Source of the DNA: Synergistaceae bacterium UBA6083
GTDB lineage: Bacteria > Synergistota > Synergistia > Synergistales > 79-D21
NCBI GenBank assembly: GCA_002436015.1
Contig: DIXJ01000015.1
Span: forward strand, 164,314 to 228,313
Direction: 5' to 3'
DNA: 64,000 nucleotides
In this document: positions 42,707 to 51,885 of the stretch, piece by piece
Layout of the letters: the number at the start of each line of letters is the position of its first letter
Numbering within the stretch: position 1 is the stretch's first letter
Notes under the pieces: generated by a model
What the model saw: only the letters and a program-made list of their open reading frames with translations
Told to the model about the DNA's origin: nothing
The model's database searches: none
Program-made: the position numbers and the translations under genes

Positions 42707-43633
42707 TTGGAAAAATACCATTATGTTTATGGCCCGGTCCCCTCAAGAAGGATGGGACATTCACTCGGGATCAGCCCGATCCCGAAAAAATTCTGCAACT
42801 ACTCCTGCATCTACTGCCAGCTTGGCAGGACGGACCACCTGTCGAATGCGCGGCAGGAGTTCTTTCCGCTGGACAAAATTTTGGGAGAGGTCAGGGACTA
42901 CCTCTCCCGGGGAGACGGTTTCGACGTGGTCACCCTGGTCGGGGAAGGGGAACCGACCCTCTACTCGAAACTGGGGGAACTGCTCTCGGGGATCAAGGCC
43001 ATGACCGACAAGCCCGTGGCCGTCATCACAAACGGAGCGCTGCTGATGGATCCGGATGTCCGGGCGGCGCTGATGTCCGCGGACCTGGTGCTCCCCTCCC
43101 TGGACGCTTTCGACGATGAAAGCTTCAGGCGGATCAACCGACCTAGCCGGGAGCTGGACTTCGAGAGAGTTTACCGGGGATTGCAGGCCTTCTCCCGGGA
43201 ATTCCCGGGAGAGATCTGGGTTGAAACCATGATCGTGAAAGGCATCAACGACGACGAGACCTCCCTGCAAAAGCTGAAAACCCTGCTGGGGGGCATCCGT
43301 TACGACAGGCTTTTCGTGAACGTCCCGGCCCGTCCGCCCGCGGAAAAATGGGTGGAATCCCCGGACGAGAAAACCTTGGGACTTGCCCTGGACATTCTCG
43401 GGGGGATATCGATGGAGTTGCTTGTTTCCGACGGGTTTTCCAGCAAGGAGGATGACGACCGGCAAGCCGTGCTCAGCATCATCCGCCGGCACCCCATGAA
43501 CGGGTTCGAAATCGAGAGCTTCCTGAAATCGCGTGGCTGCAACGATCCGGGGGCTGTCCTGGAAGAATTGGAAAGGAACCCGGACGTGGAAACCGTGGAC
43601 CGCGGCGGTCGCAAAACCTACCGCCTGCGATAG
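42707..43633 (+). CDS. Radical SAM protein
   Basis: A 308-aa radical SAM enzyme with the cluster motif C30-NYS-C34-IY-C37 and the SAM-binding VTLVGEGEPTL. After the partial TIM-barrel (to about residue 235), a winged-helix-like tail follows (RQAVLSIIRRHPMNGFEIESFL). This matches a widespread uncharacterised group annotated as radical SAM with wHTH. TTG 42707 follows agggaggtg. The 130 bp before it hold no clear promoter or hairpin. Confidence 0.83.
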   Translation: MEKYHYVYGPVPSRRMGHSLGISPIPKKFCNYSCIYCQLGRTDHLSNARQEFFPLDKILGEVRDYLSRGDGFDVVTLVGEGEPTLYSKLGELLSGIKAMTDKPVAVITNGALLMDPDVRAALMSADLVLPSLDAFDDESFRRINRPSRELDFERVYRGLQAFSREFPGEIWVETMIVKGINDDETSLQKLKTLLGGIRYDRLFVNVPARPPAEKWVESPDEKTLGLALDILGGISMELLVSDGFSSKEDDDRQAVLSIIRRHPMNGFEIESFLKSRGCNDPGAVLEELERNPDVETVDRGGRKTYRLR

Positions 43634-43650
43634 GAAAAGGACGGTCCGCC

Positions 43651-44526
43651 ATGGAAAGGGTCGTCAAGCGTGTCGCAGCCGTCCACGATTTATCGGGGTT
43701 CGGCCGCTCTTCGCTGGCCGTCGTGATACCCATCCTGTCCACGATGGGCATACAGGCCTGTTCACTGCCTACGGCAGTTCTTTCAACACATACCGGCGGA
43801 TTCGAGGGATACCGTTTCGTCGACCTCACGGACTCCATGCAGGGGTTTATCGATCACTGGACGGAACTTGGAATCGCGTTCGACTGTCTTTATAGCGGTT
43901 TCCTCGGGTCCGCCCGCCAGATGGAGATCCTGTCGACCTGGATCGATTCCTTCCGGGAAAGTAAACCCCTGGTGATCATCGATCCCGTGATGGGGGACGA
44001 CGGGAAGCTTTATTCCACCATGACCCCGGAAATCGTGGAGAAGATGCGGGAATTCGTCAGGAAAGCCGACGTCATCACGCCAAACTTCACGGAAGCCGGA
44101 TTCCTGCTCGGGGAAACCTGCAGGGCAGCTATCCCTGAAACCGAGATGAAGGCCTGGATGAAAGAACTTTCCGGGATGGGTCCAAAAACCGTTATCGTCA
44201 CCAGCGTACCGGAAGAAAAAACCGAATCCAGGAAGAGCGTCATGGCATACAACCATAAGGACGGCCGCTACTGGAAAGCAGCGTTCGCAAATCTCCCGGT
44301 TTATTACCCCGGAACGGGAGACGCCTTTACCAGCGTCATCACGGCAAGCCTTCTGCAGAAAGACAGCCTTCCCATCGCCCTGGAAAGGGCCGTCCAGTTC
44401 ATCACCGCTGCCATCCGGGCGAGCTACGGCCACGAGTACCCCTGCCGGGAAGGCGTTCTCCTGGAACGTGTGCTCCCGCTCCTTAACCTTCCGGTCCTGG
44501 GAAACATTGCCGAACAAATGAATTAG
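43651..44526 (+). CDS. pdxY: Pyridoxal/pyridoxamine kinase (PdxY-like)
   Basis: A 291-aa ribokinase-superfamily enzyme that phosphorylates B6 vitamers. It starts RVAAVHDLSGFGRSSLAVVIPIL and includes VIIDPVMGDDGKLY, TPNFTEAGFLLG and the anion hole/catalytic motif YYPGTGDAFTSVI. The composition and length fit PdxK/PdxY better than ThiD. It lies 18 bp after the radical SAM gene and ends 3 bp from the convergent DUF2156 gene. Confidence 0.85.
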   Translation: MERVVKRVAAVHDLSGFGRSSLAVVIPILSTMGIQACSLPTAVLSTHTGGFEGYRFVDLTDSMQGFIDHWTELGIAFDCLYSGFLGSARQMEILSTWIDSFRESKPLVIIDPVMGDDGKLYSTMTPEIVEKMREFVRKADVITPNFTEAGFLLGETCRAAIPETEMKAWMKELSGMGPKTVIVTSVPEEKTESRKSVMAYNHKDGRYWKAAFANLPVYYPGTGDAFTSVITASLLQKDSLPIALERAVQFITAAIRASYGHEYPCREGVLLERVLPLLNLPVLGNIAEQMN

Positions 44527-44529
44527 AAG

Positions 44530-45411
44530 CTAAAAGAGCGTCACCGTCGCCTTTTCCACGAACCGCTCTGGCCGGTAGGACATCTTGGCCTCCCTCATTC
44601 CCGGGTCGCCCATGTCTTCCTCCCGGTTGACCCGGGTGAAAGAACCGCAGGACCTCTCCAGGAAAAGCTGGTTCATCGCCTGGTACACGTCCCGGAAATC
44701 GGGGCAGCCCTTCTCGAAACGGATCACCACGGTTTCCCCATCCAGCGGTTCCGCCAGGGTGTAGGCAACCATGCGCCCCTCCACCCGCAGGGCAGCCCCA
44801 AACAATCCCCGCAGCCTGTCCCAGTCCCGGAGCGTCGCTGCGATGGCCCGGTTTTCTTCCTCCAGGGCCTTCTCGCTTCCACAGGACCGGACCCGGCACC
44901 ATTTTTCCTGGAATTCCCGCACCTCGGGGAGAGTTCCGGGCCCAACGGGCACGAATTCCGGCCGGTAGGTTTCCACGAACCGCCTGAGCTTCTGGGCCTT
45001 GGTCCGGAAACGGTTTCCCCTGAGGGCAACCAGATCTTCAACCCTGTGGACATATTCCCACTCCCCCCGGGACGGCTCGACCCGGATCCTCCCGGAGAGG
45101 GCCTGCTCCCAGCGGTGGACCAGGCCCTCCGGCACATCGCGGAAGACCGTTCCGGAAGGCCACCGCTCCGGCAGGGCCACGCCCCAGTCCACGGCATCCC
45201 AGTCGCCCACGGGGGCCATGGCAAGCCGCGAGGGGAGACTGGCGCGAATCCAGGCGAGGGGCCCGTCCCAGGCCCATTCGTAGGCACAAATGGCAGCCCA
45301 GCCCCATAAACTGGCAAAGGTATAGTGTGCAGACCGCTCAGGGGTTCCTGAAAAGATATCACGGTACTCCTGCTGTTTTTCCATCGACAGGGTTTCCCAC
45401 TTCAATTCCAT
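44530..45411 (-). CDS. DUF2156 (phosphatidylglycerol lysyltransferase C-terminal-like) protein
   Basis: A 293-aa soluble protein with the tandem GNAT-like layout of DUF2156. It has YVHRVEDLVALRGNRFRTKAQKLRRF-type region near residues 120-145 (split), a second half with YTLAEPLDGETVVIRFEKG and CPDFRDVYQAMNQLFL, and the ending NREEDMGDPGMREAKMSYRP, which is the hallmark of this family. It lacks the membrane half of MprF, so it is not a lipid flippase. ATG 45411 follows gggaggggtc. Confidence 0.82.
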   Translation of the reverse strand: MELKWETLSMEKQQEYRDIFSGTPERSAHYTFASLWGWAAICAYEWAWDGPLAWIRASLPSRLAMAPVGDWDAVDWGVALPERWPSGTVFRDVPEGLVHRWEQALSGRIRVEPSRGEWEYVHRVEDLVALRGNRFRTKAQKLRRFVETYRPEFVPVGPGTLPEVREFQEKWCRVRSCGSEKALEEENRAIAATLRDWDRLRGLFGAALRVEGRMVAYTLAEPLDGETVVIRFEKGCPDFRDVYQAMNQLFLERSCGSFTRVNREEDMGDPGMREAKMSYRPERFVEKATVTLF

Positions 45412-45509
45412 TGAAATGACCCCTCCCTGGAACTCATTGTATGCCAGGAACACCCCTGGAACTGGAAAATCTGCTAAAATCAGTTGCAACCGCAAGGGAG
45501 GGCTCATTA

Positions 45510-46661
45510 ATGGAAACGGACGTGCGCGAACGCAAACCTTTGCTGCAACTGGCCCTGCTATCGGCAGGCCATTTTTTCAACGACGTTCATTCGGCCTTTT
45601 TGCCGACCCTGCTGCCGGAAATCATCCGCAAGCTTAGCCTGTCGATGACCCAGGCAGGGTTCCTCAACTCGACAACCGGCCTCATCCAGATGATCACGAT
45701 TCCCTTCATGGGAGTCCTTGCGGACCGGACGAACCGCCCCGTTTACGTCATCGCCGGGCCGATCCTCTCCTCCGTCGGGATCGCCCTGATGCCTTTCGCC
45801 CCAAGCTACGGCATGCTCCTTCTCTGCCTTGGCATCTTCTCCTTCGGAAGCTCGACTTTCCATCCCCAGGGACAGGCCTCATCGGGAGCGGTGGCGGGAG
45901 AGTCGCGCCACGCCCTGTTCGTCTCCCTTTTCAGCGGAGCGGGAATGCTCGGGGCCGCCTTCAGCCCCCTCTATGCCGTTTTCCTGGTGAAGACCTTCGG
46001 CTACAAGAGCCTGCCGATCGTCCTCGTGCCCACCCTGGCCCTTGCCTTCGTCGTTTACCGGTACATGCCGAGGATCGATTTCACCCCCTCGCGGCACAGT
46101 CAATCCGGTTTCCTGTCCAGCATCTGGCAGGTCGGGAAGGTCATCTGGCCCGTCTGGGCCATCTCGCTGGCCCGGGACGCCACCTTCCAGGGCGTCCGCT
46201 TCTTCCTTCCCCTCTTTTTGACGCTCCGGGGCGGGTCACTGGCCCAGGGCGGCTTTTCGATCTTCGCCATCACGCTTCTGGCAGTCGTCGCTTCCCTCGT
46301 GGGAGGCTGGCTGGCCGACCGCTACGGACCCAGGAATATCATCGCCTTCACCCTGGCCCTCTCTCCCCTGGTGATTTTCGCCGCGACATTTGCCGACGGC
46401 AACCTTTCGCTAGCCCTCTTCATCGCCGGGACAGCCCTGCTGGACGCCAGCTCCCCCATGACCCTCGCGATGGGGCAAAAGCTGACCCCCCATGCTCGGG
46501 GGGTCGCCAGTTCGCTTCTCATGGGCTTTTCCTGGGGGCTGGCGGGAATGGCCACCTACCCGGCGGGCATGATCGCCGACGTTTTCGGCCTCACGGCGAC
46601 CATGCGCGTTTTTGCCCTGCTCCCGCTCGCTTCCCTGCCTATCCTTCTGCGCCGCTTTTAG
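45510..46661 (+). CDS. MFS transporter, fosmidomycin-resistance-like
   Basis: A 383-aa major facilitator with twelve helices. The opening SAGHFFNDVHSAFLPTLLPEI and STFHPQGQASSGAVAG are typical of the Fsr (fosmidomycin resistance) group. ATG 45510 follows aagggaggg; the in-frame ORF from 45441 is ignored. Its stop overlaps the stop of the convergent cupin gene by 4 bp. Substrate remains open. Confidence 0.83.
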   Translation: METDVRERKPLLQLALLSAGHFFNDVHSAFLPTLLPEIIRKLSLSMTQAGFLNSTTGLIQMITIPFMGVLADRTNRPVYVIAGPILSSVGIALMPFAPSYGMLLLCLGIFSFGSSTFHPQGQASSGAVAGESRHALFVSLFSGAGMLGAAFSPLYAVFLVKTFGYKSLPIVLVPTLALAFVVYRYMPRIDFTPSRHSQSGFLSSIWQVGKVIWPVWAISLARDATFQGVRFFLPLFLTLRGGSLAQGGFSIFAITLLAVVASLVGGWLADRYGPRNIIAFTLALSPLVIFAATFADGNLSLALFIAGTALLDASSPMTLAMGQKLTPHARGVASSLLMGFSWGLAGMATYPAGMIADVFGLTATMRVFALLPLASLPILLRRF

Positions 46662-47002
46662 GACCTGATCGCCACGTAGACGAGGGGATGCTTCCCGTTG
46701 TTGAGAATGGAGTGGCGAACCCCCTTCTCGGTCAGGATGACGTCACCCGCACCGACTTCGGTGCTCACGCCCTCTTCGACGCAGACGCCGAAACCACCCA
46801 CGATGACCTTCATCTCGGACTGTTCCTCGTGGGCGTGTTCGTTCACCGCGCTCCCCGGCTGCAGCTCGATCCACGAAACCTCCCGGAAGGGACTATCCTC
46901 AAGAAGGTCCGCCGGCAACAGGACCTTGGCGCAGACCCCCTCCGTAAAGTTGGGATTCAGCGTGCACGTCACGTACTCCATCTGGTCCGAACGAATGATC
47001 AT
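46658..47002 (-). CDS. Small cupin-domain protein
   Basis: A 114-aa single-domain cupin. Metal-site motifs are HAHEEQSEMKVIVGG (two His, one Glu) and the second motif GDVILTEKGVRHSILNNG. No enzymatic role can be assigned; such proteins often bind metal or a small ligand. The start is 38 bp after the large TamB-like gene stops on the same strand, so they may be co-transcribed. Confidence 0.8.
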   Translation of the reverse strand: MIIRSDQMEYVTCTLNPNFTEGVCAKVLLPADLLEDSPFREVSWIELQPGSAVNEHAHEEQSEMKVIVGGFGVCVEEGVSTEVGAGDVILTEKGVRHSILNNGKHPLVYVAIRS

Positions 47003-47040
47003 CGAACATCCCCCCCGCAAAAATTAGGATCATGGCATGG

Positions 47041-50000
47041 TTAAGGGTTGAAAATCCGCTTGAGGATCTCCTGCTGGATCTGGTCCTGCAGGTTCGGCTG
47101 CTGCGGCGACGGTGTTTCTTCGGGAACCTCCTCGGCCGGCACAGCCTGGTCCTGCGCGGCCCCCTCGATGCGAAGATCGGTCAGGCTGGGGTTGTCGGTG
47201 GTTCCCACGACGCGCCCGCGGACCATACGGATGTCGCGGGTCGACATGGCCCCGGTCGCCCCCTGGAGGAACCCCTGCAGGATTTCCTGCACCGATTTCC
47301 CAGCCTGGAGCACACCGCCCCGGACTCCGCCCACGAGGGCGTTCACGGCCTGGACGTTCACCCTGCCCCTGACGTTGAGGGCGAGCGCCTTCTTCGGCCC
47401 GACGGTGCCGTCAAACTCCATGTACTCGTACAGGGGGTCGCCGGCAACGGCTTCCGCACGGCCGTCATCCAGGATCAACCGGTCCCCCTGCAGCCGGTAT
47501 GGGGCATCGAGAACCTGGTAGCGGATGCTGGAACGGCCGTAAAGGGTCGAGATGGCCTTCACGTACCGAAAACCGGACACCTCCCCGTTTTTCGCGCTGA
47601 ACGTTCCCGAGCCCTGCATCGAGTTATCCGCCCCGAGCGTCCCGCTTCCCTGGAAATCCAGGTCGAAGCGGCCCGTTACCCGCCCCTCCAGCTTCATCTG
47701 CTCCTTCAGGTAGGCATCCAGGTCCGCCTCTGCGAGACGGAACCGGGCCGTCCACTTCTTGCCGTCCCCGAGCCCCAGGCTGCCAGAAAGCATTCCGCCG
47801 TAGGCGGAACCGGTCACGTTCGAAGCGGCAAGACGGCCCTTCTCCAGGACCAGGGGAGTCTTGAGATCGGCCAGGGTGGTCCCCATGAAACGGATGGCTC
47901 CCTTCGAAGCCAGTTCTCCGCTCCCCTCGACCTTGCCGCCTGCAAAACGCCCCTTCATGGAAAGGTCGATCTTTCCCGTGGGAGGAGACTCCCCTCCCGC
48001 CTGCATCCCGGAAGCCAGTGTTTTCAGGTCGAGGTCCGTTCCCTTCGCGTTGAACTCCACCGAGAGGGGAACCCCTTCCTTCGAAAGGAGACGGCCCGTT
48101 GCCGTGATGCGCCCGTCCCCCGCCGATGCGGTCACCGGGTCGAAAACCATGTCTGACGGCTTGCCGGACCCCTTGAGCCGGACCTCCGACAATCTCAGCC
48201 CGGAGACCTGCAGGGCAGGGATCGAGGCTTCAACCCCCAAAAGAGGCTCTTTCGTCGTCCCGCCGAGGGTCACCGACAAGTCAGCCTTTCCCTGGACAGG
48301 GTCTTTCAGGCCAGCCCATCCGGAAAGAGTCTGCAGCCCTACCCCCGCGGCCGAGGCCTTGAAATCGAAGCGTGCGGGCTCCTTTTCCTTTCCGGGGACC
48401 AGCCTTCCCGATCCCTTGACAGAACCCCCCGCAAACCGGGCGGAAAAAGCCGGGACCTCGAAAGCCTCTTTTGTCCGGGTCAGGGTTCCCCCAATGGCTT
48501 CCGCCCTGGCCTTCCCGAGAACGGCCGCTTCGGACGAGAAGCGTATTTCCATCGGGCCGGATTCCACCTTCTCCCGGATTCGCCCCTTCACTTCGGTCTT
48601 AAGGCCTACGACCCTGAAATCGGGCGTCTCCAGGCGGCTCGATCTGAACGCCACGCTGAAGGAGAGGTCCTTCGCCGTGCCTGACACCTTCCAGTCGGCC
48701 TCTCCCGTGCCTGAAAGCTGCATCGCCTCCAGGTCCTTCATCCGGGCTGCGAACGCGCCAGCCTCCAGTCCCCTGGCCGATCCCGAGAAATCGAAGACAG
48801 GGCTCTCCGACCGGATTTTGCCGATCGTCCCGGACCCGGAAACCGCCGCCTGCTGCCACCGGGCCGCAAGGGAACTCACCGTCACCGTCTCCCCGGCAAG
48901 CGTGAAATTCGCACTCGCCGTATCGAGGGTCTCTCCCTTGGCCACGATGCGGTCAGATGCCACCCTTCCCGAGATTTTCGGAGCCTTCGGGCTTCCGGAA
49001 AGGTTCAGTTCAGCCCGCAGGCTGCCCTTGCCCTCGAGGGCCTTCAGGCCGGAGAAACGAGTCGACATTTTTTCCAGTGAGACCGACGAGGCTTTCACGG
49101 ACAGGGCCATAACGGGGGCCTTTTCCAGGTCCACCCTGCCGTCGAAACTGACCGGACCGCCCATCCAGGTCCCTGAACCCTTGAGGGACAGGACCCGGCT
49201 CTCCGCCAGGCTCACGTCCGCCGCAACCTTCTCCAGGACATCCCCCCTGAATTCGATCGACGGCGACTCCACTCTTCCCTGCAGCCGAATCGACGGAACG
49301 GTACCCGAGAAGGACATCCGGGGAACGTTGACCTTCCCCTTGACGCCTTCGAGCTCGGGAAACCGGGCCCGGAAGGTCTCGACGGGAAAGTTTTGTGCCA
49401 CCAGGTTTCCCTTTATCGCCGCGGGCCCTTTTGCGAGAGACACCTCGAGGGCACCCGAGAACGTTCCCTCCCCGGCTTTCCCCGAAAGCTCTTCCAGTTT
49501 CAGGGTTCCCGAAGCAAAGGCCACGGAAGCCTCGGCAACATCCACGGAGAAACCGTAGAGCTGCCCTGCCGCCAGTTTCAGCTTGCCCTGGATCCGCGGG
49601 GCCTCCCATGTCCCGGAAAGATTCACCGGCCCGGAGATTGCCCCTTCCAGGTCTCCCGGCTTTCCGGCGCCCGGCCAGAAAGTCGGGGCATCCGCAATGT
49701 CCAGCCCTTCCACGGAGCCCTTCAGGTCAAGTTTGGGACGGACCGCCCCGGAAAAAGAACCCTTCCCCTTCCGGATCGCCACCTCCAGGTTCTCCAGAAC
49801 AGTCCGCGTTCCTTCGTGATCGAGGCGGACCTTCCCCGAAAACGGTACGCCGCGCGTTTCGCCCTCGAAATCGGCCTCGTAGCGGGAACCGGAAACAGAG
49901 GCCTCCAGCCTGGAAACCTTGACCTCCCCGAACCCGGTCCTGAGGAGCCCCTGGTTCACCACCAGGCGGTTGACCTCCAGCTTCGAGGCACCGCCACCCT

Positions 50001-50370
50001 CGAACTGTTTCATGAAATCCGTCGCCCGGGCCAGGTCCATTTCGAGTCCCGACAGGGAAAGGCTCCTGATCGCAGGATTCGACCCGAGGAGGGACAGGAG
50101 CTTGAACGAGACCGAAAGGTCGAGTGCGGAGAGGACCGGCTTGTCCCTGTAGGCCAGCGAGATCCGGCCGAAATGGAACCCGGCGAGAGGATTTCCCGAC
50201 ACGCTCTCCAAAGAAAGCTCGGCCCCTAGCCGCTCGCGGGCGACTTCCATGGCTTTCTGCGCGACAAAATCGGCCGCGAGGTCGCTCTTTCCGAGAACCC
50301 ATAAAGCCCCTCCGGCAATGAGCGCCAGGACCGCCGCAAGAACCATCGCGATCTTTTTCATCTTTACCAT
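47041..50370 (-). CDS. Large AsmA/TamB-like envelope protein
   Basis: A 1109-aa protein with one N-terminal helix (residues 5-26) and a long body of repeating 'SGSG.. / LKGSG.. / VSGSG..' beta-strand units, the character of AsmA/TamB bridge proteins that span the periplasm and carry lipids or assist outer-membrane assembly. The C-terminal part (near residues 900-1050) has the AsmA-like GSGTFSAKNGEVSGF and then a short Pro/Gln-rich tail. It supports a two-membrane envelope. ATG 50370 or 50361 is the start. Confidence 0.8.
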   Translation of the reverse strand: MVKMKKIAMVLAAVLALIAGGALWVLGKSDLAADFVAQKAMEVARERLGAELSLESVSGNPLAGFHFGRISLAYRDKPVLSALDLSVSFKLLSLLGSNPAIRSLSLSGLEMDLARATDFMKQFEGGGASKLEVNRLVVNQGLLRTGFGEVKVSRLEASVSGSRYEADFEGETRGVPFSGKVRLDHEGTRTVLENLEVAIRKGKGSFSGAVRPKLDLKGSVEGLDIADAPTFWPGAGKPGDLEGAISGPVNLSGTWEAPRIQGKLKLAAGQLYGFSVDVAEASVAFASGTLKLEELSGKAGEGTFSGALEVSLAKGPAAIKGNLVAQNFPVETFRARFPELEGVKGKVNVPRMSFSGTVPSIRLQGRVESPSIEFRGDVLEKVAADVSLAESRVLSLKGSGTWMGGPVSFDGRVDLEKAPVMALSVKASSVSLEKMSTRFSGLKALEGKGSLRAELNLSGSPKAPKISGRVASDRIVAKGETLDTASANFTLAGETVTVSSLAARWQQAAVSGSGTIGKIRSESPVFDFSGSARGLEAGAFAARMKDLEAMQLSGTGEADWKVSGTAKDLSFSVAFRSSRLETPDFRVVGLKTEVKGRIREKVESGPMEIRFSSEAAVLGKARAEAIGGTLTRTKEAFEVPAFSARFAGGSVKGSGRLVPGKEKEPARFDFKASAAGVGLQTLSGWAGLKDPVQGKADLSVTLGGTTKEPLLGVEASIPALQVSGLRLSEVRLKGSGKPSDMVFDPVTASAGDGRITATGRLLSKEGVPLSVEFNAKGTDLDLKTLASGMQAGGESPPTGKIDLSMKGRFAGGKVEGSGELASKGAIRFMGTTLADLKTPLVLEKGRLAASNVTGSAYGGMLSGSLGLGDGKKWTARFRLAEADLDAYLKEQMKLEGRVTGRFDLDFQGSGTLGADNSMQGSGTFSAKNGEVSGFRYVKAISTLYGRSSIRYQVLDAPYRLQGDRLILDDGRAEAVAGDPLYEYMEFDGTVGPKKALALNVRGRVNVQAVNALVGGVRGGVLQAGKSVQEILQGFLQGATGAMSTRDIRMVRGRVVGTTDNPSLTDLRIEGAAQDQAVPAEEVPEETPSPQQPNLQDQIQQEILKRIFNP

Positions 50371-50423
50371 TGGGCATCACTCTCTTTAGAAGATACGTCA
50401 CTAGGGTAAAGCTATTTTAACAT

Positions 50424-50457
50424 AAAAAAGGGAGGGACCGCGACAACGGTCCCTCCC
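50424..50457 (-). terminator. Intrinsic terminator of glyA
   Basis: An 11-bp perfect stem (50430-50440 with 50447-50457), 6-nt loop, followed on the minus strand by six T residues. It lies 22 bp after the glyA stop. Confidence 0.88.
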
Positions 50458-50479
50458 TGCTCGCTTTCCCAAGCCCAGC

Positions 50480-51739
50480 CTAAAGCAGCGCCCCTTCCCC
50501 GAAGTGCAGGTACAGCGGGTGGCGCAGGCAGATTTCCCGGACCTGCCCGTGAAGGGAGGAAAGGACCTTCTCGTCCGATGCAGCGGAAAGGGCCTGGTCC
50601 ATGAGTCCCCCCACGTGCTCCATGTCGTCCTCCAGCAGGCCCCTGGTGGTGACCGCCGCAGCCCCGATGCGGATTCCCGAGGTGACCGTGGCCGGAGCGG
50701 TGTCAAAGGGGATGAGGTTCTTGTTGACCATGATGCCGATCTTCGCCAGGGTTTCCTCGGCAAAGACCCCCGTCATGCCGCGAGGGCGCATGTCGACAAG
50801 CATGAGGTGGTTGTCCGTCCCGCCGGACACGATCCGGTAACCGGCCGCGGAAAGCGTGGCGGCCAGCTTGGAGGCGTTCTTCACCACCTGGCCCTGAAGC
50901 CTTGCGAATTCAGCGGTTCCCGCGATCCGGAAGGTCACGGCCTTCGCCATGACGTTCTGGAGGATGGGTCCGCCCTGGGTTCCGGGAAAGATAGCCTTGT
51001 CGATTTTCTGGGCATATTCCTTCCGGCAGAGGATGAAACCACCGCGAGCCCCCCGCAGGGTCTTCGTCGTCGTGGAAGTAACGAAATCGGCGTAGGGCAC
51101 GGGGCTCGGATGGACCTTCGCCGCTACGAGGCCGGCGATGTGGGCCATGTCAACCATGAAGAGAGCCCCGACCCTGTCGGCGATCTCCCTGAAGCGTGCG
51201 AAGTCGATGACCCGGGGGTAGGCGCTCCCGCCGGCAATGATGATCTTCGGCTTGTGCTCGAGAGCAAGGGACTCCACCTGTTCGAAGTCGATGAGTTCCG
51301 TCTCGGGATGGACTCCGTAATGGACGATATTGAAGAACCGGCCGGTGATCGAAGCCTTGGCTCCATGGGAGAGGTGTCCGCCGTGGCGAAGGTCCATGGA
51401 GAGGATCGTGTCGTGGGGCTGCAGCACGGCCTGGTAGACGCCAAGGTTGGCGTTGACGCCCGAGTGGGGCTGCACATTGGCGTGGTCCGCCCCGAAAAGG
51501 CTCTTCGCCCTCTCGATGGCCAGAGCCTCGATACCGTCGATGAACTCGCATCCCCCGTGGTAGCGGTTGCCGGGATAGCCCTCGGCGTACTTGTTCGTCA
51601 AGATGGAGCCCTGGGCTTCCAGTATGGCCGGCGGTACGAAATTCTCCGAGGCGATCATTTCCAGGGTCATGTTCTGGCGTCCGGCCTCCTTGTCCAGGAG
51701 GGCCGCAATTTCGGGATCGACAAGGCTCAGGGTACGCAT
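50480..51739 (-). CDS. glyA: Serine hydroxymethyltransferase
   Basis: PLP enzyme of 419 aa that interconverts serine and glycine with tetrahydrofolate. Motifs include [62 protein letters not shown] and the Schiff-base segment [17 protein letters not shown] 51739 follows gaaaggag. It is transcribed away from a frameshifted ABC permease and has a strong terminator. Confidence 0.97.
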   Translation of the reverse strand: MRTLSLVDPEIAALLDKEAGRQNMTLEMIASENFVPPAILEAQGSILTNKYAEGYPGNRYHGGCEFIDGIEALAIERAKSLFGADHANVQPHSGVNANLGVYQAVLQPHDTILSMDLRHGGHLSHGAKASITGRFFNIVHYGVHPETELIDFEQVESLALEHKPKIIIAGGSAYPRVIDFARFREIADRVGALFMVDMAHIAGLVAAKVHPSPVPYADFVTSTTTKTLRGARGGFILCRKEYAQKIDKAIFPGTQGGPILQNVMAKAVTFRIAGTAEFARLQGQVVKNASKLAATLSAAGYRIVSGGTDNHLMLVDMRPRGMTGVFAEETLAKIGIMVNKNLIPFDTAPATVTSGIRIGAAAVTTRGLLEDDMEHVGGLMDQALSAASDEKVLSSLHGQVREICLRHPLYLHFGEGALL

Positions 51740-51789
51740 GGAATTTCTCCTTTCAGGTCTTGGATGGTTCGCCTATTGTATCCGATTTT

Positions 51790-51885
51790 TCAGGCAATGG
51801 TCTTGCGGAACTTCAGGATGCTCAGCCCGAGGAAGAAAACGAGCAGGGCCAGGAGGGACACCACCTGTGGCCAGAGGACAGCTAT
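51790..51885 (-). pseudogene. Out-of-frame C-terminal remnant of the ABC-2 permease
   Basis: Read on the minus strand from 51885, this frame encodes 31 residues beginning IAVLWPQVV and ending LSILKFRKTIA followed by a stop. That is the expected last helix and basic tail of YhhJ/YbhS-type permeases. The main frame ends at TAG 51882-51884 right after RGILLKGVA. One missing base in the interval 51885-51894, which includes a 5-base C run, would restore a full-length protein. Confidence 0.8.

Noticed and set aside
47861..49558. 565-aa plus-strand ORF opposite the TamB-like gene
   Set aside because: Shadow of a real minus-strand gene; low-complexity Ser/Pro/Arg composition and no ribosome binding site or family motif.
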